Source of the DNA: Chenopodium formosanum
Taxonomy: Eukaryota; Streptophyta; Magnoliopsida; Caryophyllales; Amaranthaceae
Direction of reading: 5' to 3'
Assembly: GCA_024500155.1 (NCBI GenBank)
Contig: CM044877.1
Span: 15,567,501 to 15,631,500, forward strand
DNA: 64,000 nucleotides
Of the stretch, positions 21,838 through 33,938 are shown in pieces. A program made the translations under genes and the position numbers. Position 1 is the first letter of the stretch; each line of letters begins with the position of its first letter. The notes beneath the pieces were generated by a model that saw nothing but the letters and a program-made list of their open reading frames with translations, was not told where the DNA came from and searched no databases.

Positions 21838-22124
21838 AAATGTCTAAATCAGGTACGCTAAGAACTACGCGGGCTTTGATTCTTTCGGGATACGTAGGCA
21901 ACTTATTTTTCGAAAATTACAATTTAATTGCAAAATTAAATTTTAGTTTTCTAAAGATAGGTCCAAGCCCCCCCTCCCCCCAAATTCCAAAAGAAGTACA
22001 ATATAAGAACTACGTTGGCTTTGATTCCTTATTTTATGATATAAGGATACGTAGGCATCTTAATTAAGAACAACTGAGCAAGCCATCAAATTGTTAATTT
22101 TGTAAAAATTAAAACACCACACAA

Positions 22125-22510
22125 CCCATTTAGCTATTTGGCCCACCCGACCCTAACCCACGAACCCACCCGACCCTAACACACGAACCCAGCTCAACCC
22201 AAACCCACCTAACACACTAACCCACCCTTCGACCCACCCTAACCCACCCTTCGACCCACCCTAACCCACTAACCCACCTTGACCCACCCTAACCCACGAA
22301 CCCAGCTCGACCCACCCACGACCTGTCTAACCCACGAACCCAGCTCGACCCACCCACAACCCGTCTAACCCACGAACCTAACCCTGGTGTGTCCAACTTC
22401 TCCGACCCAACCCACGACCCGGCCCACCCTACCCTACATGTGTCGTGTCGTGTGTCATGAAACCCCAACCCGCGACCCACCTAACCCTAACCCAGCTCGC
22501 ACGACTCGCA
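22125..22510. repeat. Right subterminal repeat array of the hAT element
   Basis: Repeats of CCCACCCTAACCCACGAACC type, complementing the left array. Upstream at 21850-22070 two copies of an AAGAACTACG...GGCTTTGATTC...GGATACGTAGGCA unit are seen. Confidence 0.8.
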
Positions 22511-22900
22511 CGGTGGACACCTCTACCCCTAAGGTAGTTGAGTTTCTAAGGTGTATCCATGCTTTTTCAAGTTTCTAAGCCATGCCTTTCAACTTCTTAT
22601 CAATACTAAAATGTACCCTTATTAGTTATTTAAAAGTTAATTGAGAGTGTGATTTCGTGGCTTTAGTTTTCGTTATTCGGGTTGTTGTGGTTAAGATTTC
22701 TTTCTCGTATCATTTCCTTACCTTTTATTATCTTTTTATTAAATTTATAGTTAACCATAGATGACGTGGAAGTCCCAAGGAGGGTACTATTCATTAATGG
22801 TAGTGAGTTGAGGGGCACAACTTAGAAATTTGAAAAAGCATGGGTACACCTTGGAAAGTCGACTACCTTAGGGGCATAGCTTAGAAAAACCCTTTATATT

Positions 22901-23143
22901 TAGGGGTGGCAATTCGGGTCGGTGGGTCGGGTTCGGGTCAGATTTCGGGTCGATTTCGGGTTATGCTTAGAAACAATCAAAAATAGTGTAAAACTTAATA
23001 TTATTACGAAATATGAAATTTTGGTCAAATCGGGTCGAATTCGGGTTATTCGGGTTCGGATCGGGTCGGGTTCGGGTTTCTCTCAGTAACTTCGGGTCGG
23101 GTTCGTTCGGGTTATCGGGTCGGGTCAGGGGTTGCCAGCCCTA
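22901..23143. mobile_element. hAT-type MITE next to the foldback element
   Basis: Ends TAGGGGTGGCAATTCGGG and GGTTGCCAGCCCTA with internal TTCGGGTCGGG repeats. The 8-bp flanks TTTATATT (22893-22900 and 23144-23151) are perfect. It landed exactly in the target duplication of the foldback element. Confidence 0.85.
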
Positions 23144-23151
23144 TTTATATT

Positions 23152-23690
23152 TCCATGCATTTCACATATTCACATACATTGGAGGAGATATTATGGCCTG
23201 ATAATTGACGACCGAGCTAGGCACTCTTCTTGCGTCAAGCAGGAAATGCAGTCCCCATCACCTTAAACTGTTTATCTTGTTCGACGATTGTCCGATATCA
23301 GTCAATTGATGTGGGACCTGGACTATTTGCTTGACAATTCTACCATAATAATACAACGTTTTACGAAGTAGTTAAAATATAAATAAGGTGGTCAACATTA
23401 TTATCACATGGTATTGTAGGGAAATAGAAAATCCATTATTGATAACTCAGGAATAGACTCAGCTAGTCTCTCTAGAATCAAAGATTATTCCACATGAAAA
23501 TAAGTGGATATTAAGAGCTACCCTTTTGAAGAGTACAATGCCGTGTTTAGGAAATAAAGCATATCCTGTTATTTTCGTTCATTACTAATTATGTCCAACT
23601 TAATGATCCTCTGCAATCTGTCCGAAAGTCAAAATATTGTTCCTTTAGTTTCTGTGCTAATGGTTGAAATTAAAGGCCATATGACAATCT
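23152..23690 (+). repeat. Inverted duplication, arm A, inner part
   Basis: Matches the reverse complement of 27847-27991 and 28662-28820, for example GGCCTGATAATT, CACCTTAAACTG, AATGATCCTCTGCAATCTG. About 240 bp (23312-23551) is present here and absent from arm B. No coding potential is seen in the shared sequence. Confidence 0.85.
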
Positions 23691-23921
23691 TTGCATTAAC
23701 TATATGAATTTTCGACGGTGGACTCGGTAAACTGAACACTTTTTTAAAACTAATGTCGTCCACTTGGTTGGAATTGTAAATCCTTATCTCATGTTTATTC
23801 TCCATTTTCCCACATGATACTCCTTCACTAGGTTATCTCTGTATAATGCAAGGTTAGAATTAAATTTTTTGTAATCTATGTTTTGTTACATTATATTATT
23901 ATTATTATATATATATATAAA
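23691..23921. other. Spacer with AT microsatellite
   Basis: AT-rich, ending in (TTA)n and (TA)n runs at 23890-23920. No gene. Confidence 0.4.
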
Positions 23922-24830
23922 CTAGTTTTGTGCCCCGTGTGATGCCCGGTTTGTTTATTGAAGATAAATTTTTAATCCATATGTCAATTTTTAAATATAT
24001 CATTGACACAAAATTAGTTAGGAATTGATGTGCTTTTATGACGATTTGCTATATTTTATTAAAAAAATTTAACAAAATTATAATTTAATTTGTACCTCAA
24101 AAATATTAGTATTTTTTTGAAAATAAAACTCTAAACTAACAATTTTATCCTAAAATTATATCCAAATAGAATTTTAAATTAACTTTTTAATCGTCTATTT
24201 AAATCCATCTAACGTGGCGCGACACTTGGCGAAAAGTTGAAATGCCGAGTGTCGCTGTCTTGTTGCTTGGCTAAAAGTTTAGCTTTATTGGATTGTTCGT
24301 TGAATTATAATCTAACAATTTTTTTTGAATAAAATTATAATTCAATTTGTACATGTATTTTATCGAAAATAAAATTCTAAACTAACAATTTTATCCTAAA
24401 ATTCTATTCAAATAGAATTCTAAACTAACTTTTTTTTTTTATCTTATGAACTCTATTTAAATCTATCCAACGTGGCGTGACACTTGGCGAAAAGATGGAA
24501 CGCCAAGTGTCGCAGCCTCGCGACCTGGCTAAAAGTTTTGTGCCCCGTGTGATGTCTGGTTGTTTATAAAGTCTATTTAAATCTATCCAACGTGGCGCGA
24601 CACTCAAATTTTATTTTATCGAATATAAAACTCTAAACTAACGATTTCATCCGATCCTAAAATTCTATCCAAATTTGATTCAAAATAGAATTCTAAATTA
24701 TTTTTTTTTATTTTATGAAGTCTATTTGAACCTATCCAACGTGGCGCGACACTTGTCGAAAAGTTAGAATGTCAAGTGTCGCTGCCTCGTGACCTGACTA
24801 AAAGTTTAGTTTTATATATTAGTTATATTA
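23922..24830 (-). mobile_element. Helitron-like repeat cluster
   Basis: It starts CTAGTTTTGTGCCCCGTGTGATGCCCGG, the minus-strand 3' hairpin and CTAG of the family at 11731. Inside, four copies of ACGTGGCGCGACACTT (about 24211, 24469, 24589, 24737) and a second TTTTGTGCCCCGTGTGATG start (24538) show several copies inserted into or recombined with each other. The right side ends TATATATTAGTTATA as in the 11731 element. Confidence 0.6.
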
Positions 24831-24839
24831 TATATATAT

Positions 24840-25218
24840 ATAGAACCAAGTTATAATGAGAACCAAATCTAAAATAAGAACTAGGAATTAATCTAGGCCC
24901 TTAAATCATGGTAATCGGATGGCTCACATGCTTCCCGTTTCATTAATGGCATTTTCGTAATATTTCAACTTTGTAAAGTGTTTTCCAGTTTTATTTCTAA
25001 AAAGTAAATAGAAAGTTAGTTAAAGTAAATGAAATCAGTCATAGAGTAAATGAAATTGCCTTAAAAGTTTAAAAACTGGAAAAAAGTTGCAAAAACTGCA
25101 TAATTACGAAAATGCCATTAATGAATGCGGGTGAAACGTGAGCCATCGGATTGAGTGCGATCAATGGCTGAGATTGGTTCTTAGTTCCTATTATTCACCT
25201 TGGTTCTCACATGATCTC

Positions 25219-25226
<8 letters not shown>
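24840..25226. mobile_element. Inverted-repeat element, AACCAAG ends
   Basis: AGAACCAAGTTATAATGAGAACC at the left pairs imperfectly with TATTCACCTTGGTTCTCAC at the right. GGATGGCTCAC and GTGAGCCATCGGAT form a second inverted pair inside. Non-coding. Confidence 0.55.

Positions 25227-25277
<51 letters not shown>
25218..25277. repeat. (TA)n microsatellite
   Basis: About 28 TA repeats separating two small elements. Confidence 0.95.
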
Positions 25278-25280
<3 letters not shown>

Positions 25281-25924
25281 GAAGGCTCCCGTGAGAAATT
25301 TTCTTATGTGAGAACACTTTTTATGTTCTAAATTTTTACTCGTATATTCTAAATTTTAAATCTGATGTTCGAAACTTTTCTTTAGGTGTTCTAAATTAAA
25401 TCAAATGTTCTAATTTAGTACTCACATGTTCTAAACCATAAATTAGTTAAGTTTGATGTTATAAATTTTAAATAACTTGTTTTAAAATTTTAACTTGTAT
25501 GTTCTAAATTTTAAAACGTGTGTTCCAAGATTTTTAATTATATAATTGAGATTTTAAAGCGTATGTTCTATTTTTTTACCGGTATGTTCTAAATATTTTA
25601 CTCACATTATTTATATTCTACATCAATTTGTTCTAAATTTTTATTCACATATTCATAATCTTAAATCTGATGTTCTAAATTTTACTCATATGTTAAAAAT
25701 TTCATAAAGCAAATTTTATAAATTTTTAATCATTTGTTCTAATTCTTAAATAAGATGTTCTAAACATATTACTCACACAAATGTTTTATATTATTACATA
25801 TGTTTAAAATATTAATTTGAGTCACATGTTCTAAATTTTAGCTCGCATGTTCTAAATTTAAAATCGGTTCTCATATAAGTATGAATTCTCACATATGGAC
25901 CTATTTTCACCGGATCCCTCCCAT
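25277..25924. mobile_element. Element built of TGTTCTAAATTTT repeats
   Basis: Ends GGGGAAGGCTCCCGTGAGAA and TTTTCACCGGATCCCTCCC are roughly inverted. The interior consists of about fifteen diverged ATGTTCTAAATTTT units. Non-coding; class uncertain. Confidence 0.5.
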
Positions 25925-26293
25925 ATATATTTATTTAAACCAACGAATGGTTATTGGATACAATATCCACCGTTACCAGTCTCTAGTAGTGTTTTTCCCT
26001 CGCTTGGGTTATGCTCATTATTCGATACGGAAAACTACATTCAATCATCCCTATATATACTCTATAAAATATTCGCACATGCAACCTCAAGCTACAATAT
26101 TAAATGCCATTAATGAATAAGTTATGATTAATCTTTTGTTTTCTTTGTCAAACAAAATTATAAAATTTAATGAAAAAATAAAAATTCGTATCGATTTTCG
26201 GAGATTGTAAATGATACGCTTTTCCATAATTTTAGAACAAAACGTTTTGTGTGAGACTGCACTTACGTGAGACCAAAATCATAATAAAAAAGG

Positions 26294-26334
26294 CGCGGGC
26301 CAGATAAACCTGACCAAAGCCCGCGCGCCATTTT
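26294..26334. repeat. GC-rich hairpin GGCGCGGGC / GCCCGCGCGCC
   Basis: A nine-base perfect stem with a loop of about 20 bases, in an otherwise AT-rich region, 140 bases before the putative ATG at 26474. Confidence 0.6.
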
Positions 26335-26473
26335 ATAAAATGCCTGAATTTTTCATTTTCATCATTTTCCTTAAATTTTAAACGCCTTTATTTCCTCAAA
26401 TTTCGAACGCCTTCATTTTCTCAAATTTCAGAGCATTCAAATCTTCGAATTTCAGAGAATTCAAATCATAAAA

Positions 26474-27003
26474 ATGGAGAAATCAGACAACACGATGATA
26501 ATTGATGGAGAATCTAATTCACCTATAGAATCAATTCTGAGTTCAATTACTGCTGGAAAAGGTATAATTTGTTTCATAATTTCAGATCGTATTTTATTTC
26601 AGATCATATTTAATTACAAATCGTATTGAATTTGTACAATCATTTTCGAGTTTATAAGTTTTCGCAAAGCATTAATTCAATTTTGCATGCGATTTAAATT
26701 TGCATGCAATCAATTTCGACTTATAATTTGGATGCAAGGCTAATTTAATTTCAGATCGTATTTAATTTCAACTTAATTTTGACTTATAATTTGCATGCAA
26801 AGCTATAATAATTTCATATTGTATATATAAGGTGTCGCAGATAATTAATTTAAATTTGATTCCAATTTCTTGATAATTTTAAGGTGTGAAATTCAAATAT
26901 ACTAATATTAATGAAGAATGCAGGAAATAATGTAATTACACAAGAGAACACCAATCAAGAAAGAGATGATGAAGAAAGAGATGGAGATGCTGCAAATATA
27001 ATA
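26474..27003 (+). CDS. Putative 5' gene fragment, two short exons
   Basis: ATG at 26474 begins MEKSDNTMIIDGESNSPIES and ends at GCTGGAAAAG with a GTATAA donor (about 26561). A second exon (about 26924-27003) after ATGCAG reads NNVITQENTNQERDDEERDG and ends with a GTATGT donor. The join is in phase, the encoded segment is acidic, and a CT/AT-rich leader precedes it. No later exon is found. A degenerate tandem repeat follows and arm B of the inverted duplication begins. I do not recognise the family. Acidic N-termini of this kind occur in plant FAR1/MULE-type proteins, but that is only a guess. Confidence 0.35.
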
Positions 27004-27109
27004 GGTATGTTTGTTTTGAAAATTATTAAAATTAAAAGTATAATACACTGATAATTAAATGCTCTGTAATTATAATGACGTAATTGCTAACAATTAATTA
27101 ATATAGTCT

Positions 27110-27775
27110 AATTTCTTACAAAAATAATTCATTTCCCGACTAAAATATTATAATAGCTGAGAAAAATAGTCAAATACCTAACATAAATTATCTAATTCCT
27201 GACTAAAACATGTTATTAATTCTTGAGACTTATAACTTTCAAAAAAAGTTTAATTACTGACTAAAATATTGTAATTCTAGACAAAAATAGACCTATATAT
27301 ACCTGACAAAAATTATCTAATTCCTGAATAAAACATGGTAATTCTTGATAGAAATTAATTTCTAATTCAATTCATGACTGTATAAATCTAATTCCTGATT
27401 GAAATAATCAAATTCCGAACTGTGTTAATCTAATTCCTGATTTGCTAAAATAATCTAATTCCTATATGTAATAATCTAATGGACAAAGGAACTAGGATTT
27501 TAAAACATACCAATGCCTGACTAATATTATCTAATTCCTGAATAATATTATCTTAAACCTGACTAAAAAAACTATTGAATTCCTGACTAAAATATTGTAA
27601 TTTGCCCGACAAAAAGAGACAAATACCTGACATAAATTATCTAATTCCTGACTAAAACATGCTAATTCCTGAGACTTATAACTTTGAAAAAAAAGGTTTA
27701 ATTACTGACTAAAATATTGTAATTCCAGACAAAAATAGACCTATACTTGACATAAATTATCTAGTATCTCATTTG
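27110..27775. repeat. Degenerate tandem repeat, AATTCCTGACTAAAAT type
   Basis: About thirty diverged units around TCTAATTCCTGACTAAAAT with spacing of roughly 20 bases. Some units are joined into a larger block, with the 27170-27250 part repeated at 27600-27680. Confidence 0.85.
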
Positions 27776-27846
27776 CATGCGGGAAAATGATCAAACAAGA
27801 TTTTTGGGGTCATTTTAGTATGTATGGGTCAATGTAAAAATCAAAC

Positions 27847-27991
27847 ATGATTGTCATATGGCCTATAACTTCAACCATTAGCACAGAAACTAAAGGAACA
27901 ATATTTTGACTTTCGGACAGATTGCACAGGATCATTAAGTTGGACATAATTAGTAATGAACGAAAATAACAGGATATGTTTTATTTTCAAT
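27847..27991 (-). repeat. Inverted duplication, arm B, inner end
   Basis: Reverse complement of about 23560-23685 (GTCATATGGCCTATAACTTC, GTTGGACATAATTAG). The match stops near 27847, which defines the inner breakpoint of arm B. Confidence 0.85.
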
Positions 27992-27996
27992 TGACT

Positions 27997-28656
27997 TGTT
28001 AGGAAAAAAGGGTGTAATTGTGTTTGATTAATGCGGAACAAATCAATGAAATTACGAACGAGAAAAACAATAAAGAAGATAAACAAACAACACAAGGATT
28101 TATGGGTTCGGTCAAAATAGACCTACATCGGGTGGGGGATTCGAGAGCTTTTTCACTATAATGGAGAAAGAAACAAGAGAACAATACAAGGAGTTCTAAA
28201 TCTAATGGCTCAAAAGGTATGACCTAATTGATCATCTAAAGGGTCCTTTTATAACACAAGGAAACCCTAATAAAACCCTAAAATTGTTCCCCAATTATAC
28301 TCAAATAAATAGCCGTCACAGAAAAGATATAATTTTAAGAAATATTCCATAAATTATCCTAGAATAACCTAACTACCGAGCTATAGCTCGGCAGCTAGCT
28401 CATGTCTGCCGCAAGTCCTCATAGGGTCGGGCTATAGCTTAGTCGCATAGAGCTATAGCTCACAGCATCGTTGCAGATTTCCAGATTCGTTAGGTTTCGT
28501 AAAACGAACATAACTTTCTCGTTTCTTATCAGAATTGGGCATATGACCTATCGTTGGAAAGCTCTTGAACCAAGCTATCACCTCAAAATCGCTTTTAGCT
28601 TGAGAGATATCTGCGTTCAAAGTCATCCCTACTAGATTTCGAGTCACAATTTAACA
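27997..28656 (-). mobile_element. Solo LTR inside arm B
   Basis: A 660-bp block with TGTTAGGAAAAAAGG...AATTTAACA ends (TG...CA), flanked by perfect TGACT duplications (27992-27996 and 28657-28661). Arm A has the uninterrupted sequence CAGTCAATTGA at 23300, an empty site. It carries no internal domains, so it is a recombination product of an LTR retrotransposon. Confidence 0.85.
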
Positions 28657-28661
28657 TGACT

Positions 28662-29066
28662 GATGTCGGACAATCGTCGAACAAGATAAGCAGTTTAAGG
28701 TGATGGGGACTGCATTTCCTGCTTGACGCAAGAAAAGTGCCTAGCTCGGTCGTAAATTATCAGGCCATAATATCTCCTCCAATGTATGTGAATATGTGAA
28801 ATGCATGGAAATATAAAATTTGCAAGTTTTTGGGTGAAACATTACGTAGTATAATATAAGGCCCGTTTATTTCACATTATTTTTGTTGAACTAAAATTAT
28901 TTTTGTTGAATTGAAATTTTTTTTATTGAATTGCTATTATATCTCTTCTTTAAATCTACAGAATTTTATTGAAGTGAAATTATTTTTGCTGAAATGAACT
29001 TATTTTTTCTTAACTCAATTAACTAATATTATTTTTATTGAATATTATTTTTTTTAGGTGAAGTGA
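28662..29066 (-). repeat. Inverted duplication, arm B, middle part
   Basis: Reverse complement of 23152-23300 and 18520-18575, then of the Harbinger-like MITE (28857-29066). The MITE is cut at 29066 by the LTR retrotransposon and resumes at 36783. Confidence 0.88.
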
Positions 29067-31905
29067 TGTAACACCCCAATAATTCTCCCTTTTTCAAACC
29101 ACTTACTTTAAATAAAATAGTGGAGAACCATTGACATGTTACCGCCACGTGTTAAAACGTTAAGGCTTTATCAAAGTATCGCAGCGGAAAAATCAAACTT
29201 AAGTATTTAAAATAACACAATTTAGAAAACGAATAAGTCAAAGCTTACAAATTGGAACCATATAAGGCCCTTATTTAAAACCAAACCAATATTAAAAATC
29301 CAAAACATAAACGAAATAGCAAAGCATAAATAAGTTCAACACAAGAATCGAATACTCTCAATCACACCAATCCCTTGACAATGCGTTTGTCAAATCCCTT
29401 AACTTCACATCATCAAGCTAACCTGTGCATACTGCTCCCCAATAATACAAGTGTAATAATTGGATCATCACAGGGTCATTGAAAGGCGAAGGCCATGACC
29501 AAAAGAAAACACACACAAAAGCACGCAATCAGCAAAGCTGAGTACATACAAGCTACAACGTACCAAACCTAGCATGCTCAATTAATTATAATAAATAAAC
29601 ATACAACACGAATTCATTAATCAAGACTCCACACTTAAACAATTCAACTATCTCAACATACTTACTAACTAATTCCAAACACTTGACTCATTATATTCAA
29701 TTTAATTAATTTAGTTTGGAGTAAGCAATAGACCAGGTTGTCCAATCCAGGTCCCAAATGACCATTTGAAATAAAAGTTTAGCGCGATGCAAGAATGGGC
29801 GCGACTCCATTCTCACAAAGTTAGTCTAGGATAATCAACATTACTAGCTCAATTAAATAATGTAGTTCGAAACTACATAACACATTGTACTCTGAAAATA
29901 ACCTTTATCAACTCAACCTCGAATAATAATACAAACATTTACTCAACTCTCTATCCCGTAAGTGTGCCATGCTCATTGTTCTATACCTAGCCTTGGACAT
30001 GGGTAATTCGAATAAAACCAACAAGTATAAAAACTTGAATACTCCCAATAACTAGAAAACACCTTGAACCAGACCACATACGGGTCAATTCCCACTGTAG
30101 GGGACCATAGAAAAATAAATAATAAAGATTTTACCTCATTCTTAACTCATGATCATTGTCTCATTACCAACATGCCAAGGACTAAGGTCTATAACGCCGA
30201 GCCTCAAACCCATAACAAAATAAATAATTCTCAACCTTTTGATCTCACACATTGATCAAATAACCATTCACAAATTAATTGATAATTTCTCAATAATGGC
30301 ACAAATTCCCAAATAACATAACAATTCGATTCATAATGTCTCAACTCTTAAAACACATACTAATAACCCAAATATAATCATATCTCAACCCAAAAATAAT
30401 ACTCTGCATTAATAATCCTAAAACCTCAAGAACAATACTCCCTATAGCAATAACATTAAAAAAAACCCAGAAATATAACACAATCATTCAATATAACAAT
30501 AGTAGCAAGACAATTAAATCAGATCATATCATAAAATTATATACGTCAATCATATATACATACACTCAAGCATATGAATATCCAATTATACAATAATAAT
30601 ATAAGGTAATAATTATACAAACAATTAATCCAATAATTCAACATGTTTGCATCCATAATTCCATACAAACATAATCAATTCACCAAAACATGTCTCATAA
30701 ACATAAGCACATGAATTAATTAAATGTATAACCAAACAATTTTCATCCAAATGTTCCCTAATCATGAAACTAAGTTCTTTCCTTTTTGGTACCTAACACG
30801 ATACTACTTATAACGAAGTAGACATGTACGTACCTCATACAAACAATCCTTTTGAGCCACTTTTAAACACTTAAAATTCTCCTAGGGAATAATCACTTCC
30901 TAGAAAACAACCAACAATTAATATTACTATCCCAAGTAATTTCCAACAATATAATATGATGAAAAACTTATTAAAATAAATAAAACATATTTATATGCTT
31001 AATTAACTTTAAACATAATTAATTTTATTAATCAAACTCAAGGATAAAATTTTAAAAATAAAAAAACTTCGTTAAAAATGAAAAACTGCCCGAAAATCAT
31101 ATTTAGAGGCAGAATTTGGCCACGAGAGGGTGGTGCTCACTACCAAAGGTAGTGAGTCTTTCTTAAAACATCGTTTCCACATGGAAAACACTACTTTTTT
31201 GTCAAAATCGGATGAGTTCAGAACCTGATCGGGATTAAAACGGGATTAATATTAACGAACCGAAATCTAAACATTAAAACACGAATTTACGTGTTCAAAA
31301 TAATCTGGAAACTAATTAGTAATATAATCACCAAAATTTCAAAACATCATTACTATAAAAGCCCTAAATCAATTGTTCATAAAAACCCTAAAATCATGAT
31401 TTTCAATAAATTGAAACCCTAGGTTTATAATTCATAAAATATGAAATTTATAACATAAATATAATCTGAAATTTATAATCTTTATACCATTAAAATATAA
31501 TTTAATACTAAAAATATAATCTTTATACTAAAATCAAAACCCAAAACAATTAAAATAACATTAAGCAAAATAATGAAACAAAGGAGGATGAAAATAAGAC
31601 TAACCTTTTTGTGTGGGAAATTTTGGGGATGTATGGGGTATTTATAAGAGAGAGAGTGGTGTAGGGTTAGTTTTAAGGTTGGGCCTCATAAAATTAATGG
31701 GCCAATTAAGAAAGGAAAATGGGTTTGGTTTGTTGGACATAAATTAGTGAAGAAAGGTTCATAAAAAGTTCTTTGTAATAAAATCGTTCATCAAACCCAA
31801 AAATAATTTGAAACTTTTGAAATTAAATCCGAAAAAAATACAAATAAATATTATGAATAAAATATAATTTCATTACTAATATATTTAAAAATACGGGGGA
31901 TTACA
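29067..31905 (-). repeat. 3' LTR, 2,839 bp
   Basis: Starts TGTAACACCCC and ends GGGGATTACA. It carries an A at 29938 where the other copy has C (in ACAAACATTT), and a T at 30133 where the other has G. Confidence 0.95.
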
Positions 31906-31925
31906 ATCTACCCCTCTTAAAAGAA
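31906..31925 (-). promoter_or_regulatory. Polypurine tract of the deleted element
   Basis: On the minus strand TTTTAAGAGGGGTAGAT directly precedes the 3' LTR. Confidence 0.6.
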
Positions 31926-32279
31926 GTTTCGTCCCGAAACTTAGCACAAAATCCCTTAAATTGCAAAACTTTTGCATAAAGCCATTTCAAAAATTTCAAA
32001 ATTATATCCCAATTGTGTCATAATATCGACACTAATACTTTATCACCATTCCAATTTACGCACTTCACTAGATGCGTAAACAAATAAAATCGCTATGAAA
32101 AGCATGAAAACACCATAAAATAGCATAAAATAGGGTAAAAAAAAAAACGCGAAATTATACGCATTCTACCCCCCTTAAAGAACAAGAGTTACGCCCTCGT
32201 AACTCACCTCATTAAACAACTTAGGTTATCTCTTTCTCATATCATCCTCGGCCTCCCAATGGCTCATGTTTTCCTCACT

Positions 32280-32660
32280 TTTCGAGTATACCAAAATATC
32301 ATCAATAAAAACAACTACAAACTTGTTCATGGAATACTCGATTCATCAAGTCTATAAAAATTGCAAGTGCATTGGTCAACTCAAAAGACAAAACTGTAAA
32401 CTCGTAGTGCCCATATCTAATCCTAAAAGCAGTCTTAGGTATATCCTTATCAGCCACTCTTAATTGATGATACCCCGAACGTAAATCAATCTTGAAAAAC
32501 ACACTAGCTCCCTTCAATTGATCAAACAAATCATCGATCTTGGGTAGTGGGTACTTATTCTTTATTGTGACATTATTTCAACTCTCTATAATCGATCCAC
32601 AATCTCATGCTCCCATATTTCTTCTTCACAAAATACATCCAAAACTCATTCACAATTGGC
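32280..32660 (-). pseudogene. Reverse transcriptase remnant
   Basis: The minus-strand reading includes VFFKIDLRSGYHQLRVADKD, then KTAFRIRYGHYEFTV and LTNALAIFIDLMNRVF, which are RT motifs of Ty3/gypsy elements. An upstream piece reads WIDYREL. The YVDD-type catalytic region is degraded: the reading ends just before it. Stops separate the pieces. Confidence 0.8.
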
Positions 32661-32699
32661 ACATCTTCCACATTCACTTACTACTCATTTCCAAGTCTT

Positions 32700-33060
32700 G
32701 CACACAACAAAAGAACAAAGGATGCCCCTTACGTACAAGTTTTGACAACTTTAACGCAGAAATAATCCCAATACCATTTGGTTTCCCAAAACGTCTGTAA
32801 TACACAATCTCCCCCAAAGAACTCCTTAAGTAAACATTCTTTATCTCACAATCAATCTTATATTAGCTTATAAGTGGCTAACCAATCTATTCCCAAAATG
32901 ACATCAAGGTCATCCAACTCAAATTCTATAAGATCAGATGGAAAATCAGTCTCTCCAATCCTCAAAGGTAAACCCTTATGTATCTTGGTGCACCTCACAA
33001 CCTCACTAGTAGGCAAACTAATAAGCAAGTCAATCGAATTTGGTTCAACTAGTCCTAATA
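32700..33060 (-). pseudogene. Aspartic protease remnant
   Basis: The minus-strand reading includes LIEFELDDLDVILGIDWLA, the C-terminal strand motif of gypsy proteases, then a degraded region with several stops (KNVYLRSSLGE-like) and PNGIGIISALKLSKLVRKG-like linker. The active-site region and all of gag are absent. Confidence 0.7.
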
Positions 33061-33919
33061 GCAGCAGCTAAAGCATCATTGTTAGCCATCCTCCTTCTCT
33101 ACCTAGAAATGTAACACACTCTTAGGCTGACATCAGCGCGAAAAAAAAACTCTTCTTGCTTAATAAATCACATTCATAATCATCAAATATATATATTAAG
33201 GTAGAAAGGTGGACACGGCCACACAATCGCCCCTAATAAGTCACTTTCAAAGGAAATGATTATTTATTTTTAATCATTCCTACGCACACGAAAATTAAAT
33301 AAAATAATTCCCTTGATTCAATTCCACCAAAATTCATGCATCAAGTGCATAACATCATTAAATTAACACACATTAGTAGACACATAATTACATGCTTCAC
33401 ACAAATAAATTAAATCATTTAAACATTTCACATTACACAAAGAATCTCATTCCATTCCATTCCATATGACATGCTTTAATCCTTAAACATGATACTAAGT
33501 GATCACTCAAGTTTGCACCATTACATGAACATACACAATTAAATAACTTGCATGATCACTTCATACAATATAAAAGCATTAAGTAATTAATTACAATGCA
33601 TAAAGAAATAAATAATCTATTCTATACGCCCTTTCTAATGCTACCCAAATCTCACCGATAAGCAAAATAAGCACACAAGTTAGGAATAAAAATAAATAAT
33701 TAAATTCATTTTATTTCAAAATAACAAAAATACTTTGAAAATATATAAAACAAATAAATAAACTTTTTTTATTAAATGCCGAAATAAATATATTAGAATA
33801 GAATAATTTTTGAAAATCTAAGTTAACTTTAAATAAGGTAGTCGAATAAACTCATTAGATTTAAAACGTTAGGCGCCTAAAAACTTTAAATTAAATTTGG
33901 TGGTAATTAAATCGAACCT

Positions 33920-33936
33920 AAGCTCCCAGATACCAC
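33920..33936 (-). promoter_or_regulatory. Probable primer-binding site
   Basis: On the minus strand TGGTATCTGGGAGCT follows the 5' LTR by a few bases. Its first seven bases match the initiator Met tRNA site; the rest diverges. Confidence 0.55.
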
Positions 33937-33938
33937 TT

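Larger units (their letters stand above)
18602..22525 (+). mobile_element. Autonomous hAT transposon, apparently intact
   Basis: A 3,924-bp element with ends TAGAGGTGGCCA and TGGACACCTCTA and a perfect 8-bp target duplication CCCCTAAG (18594-18601 and 22526-22533). Both subterminal regions (about 18620-18980 and 22125-22510) are arrays of a short motif like AACCCACCCAACCCG, which in hAT elements are transposase-binding repeats. Between them lies an uninterrupted transposase gene with a TATA box and one intron. All parts needed for movement seem present. Confidence 0.93.
18576..22892. mobile_element. Foldback MULE-like element split by the hAT transposon
   Basis: Left end GGGTTTTTCTAAGCTATACC (18576-) and right end GGCATAGCTTAGAAAAACCC (-22892) begin inverted repeats of about 60 bp, visible after removing the hAT element at 18602-22525. 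The flanks TTTATATTT (18567-18575) and TTTATATTT (22893-22901) are a perfect 9-bp target duplication, as for Mutator-like elements. The element proper is about 390 bp and non-coding. Arm B of the inverted duplication lacks it and keeps the empty site. Confidence 0.82.

Noticed and set aside
22130..22500. CCCTAACCC-like repeats suggesting telomere sequence
   Set aside because: Units are irregular (CCCACCCTAACCCACGAACC) and bounded by the hAT terminus; not the plant CCCTAAA telomere repeat.
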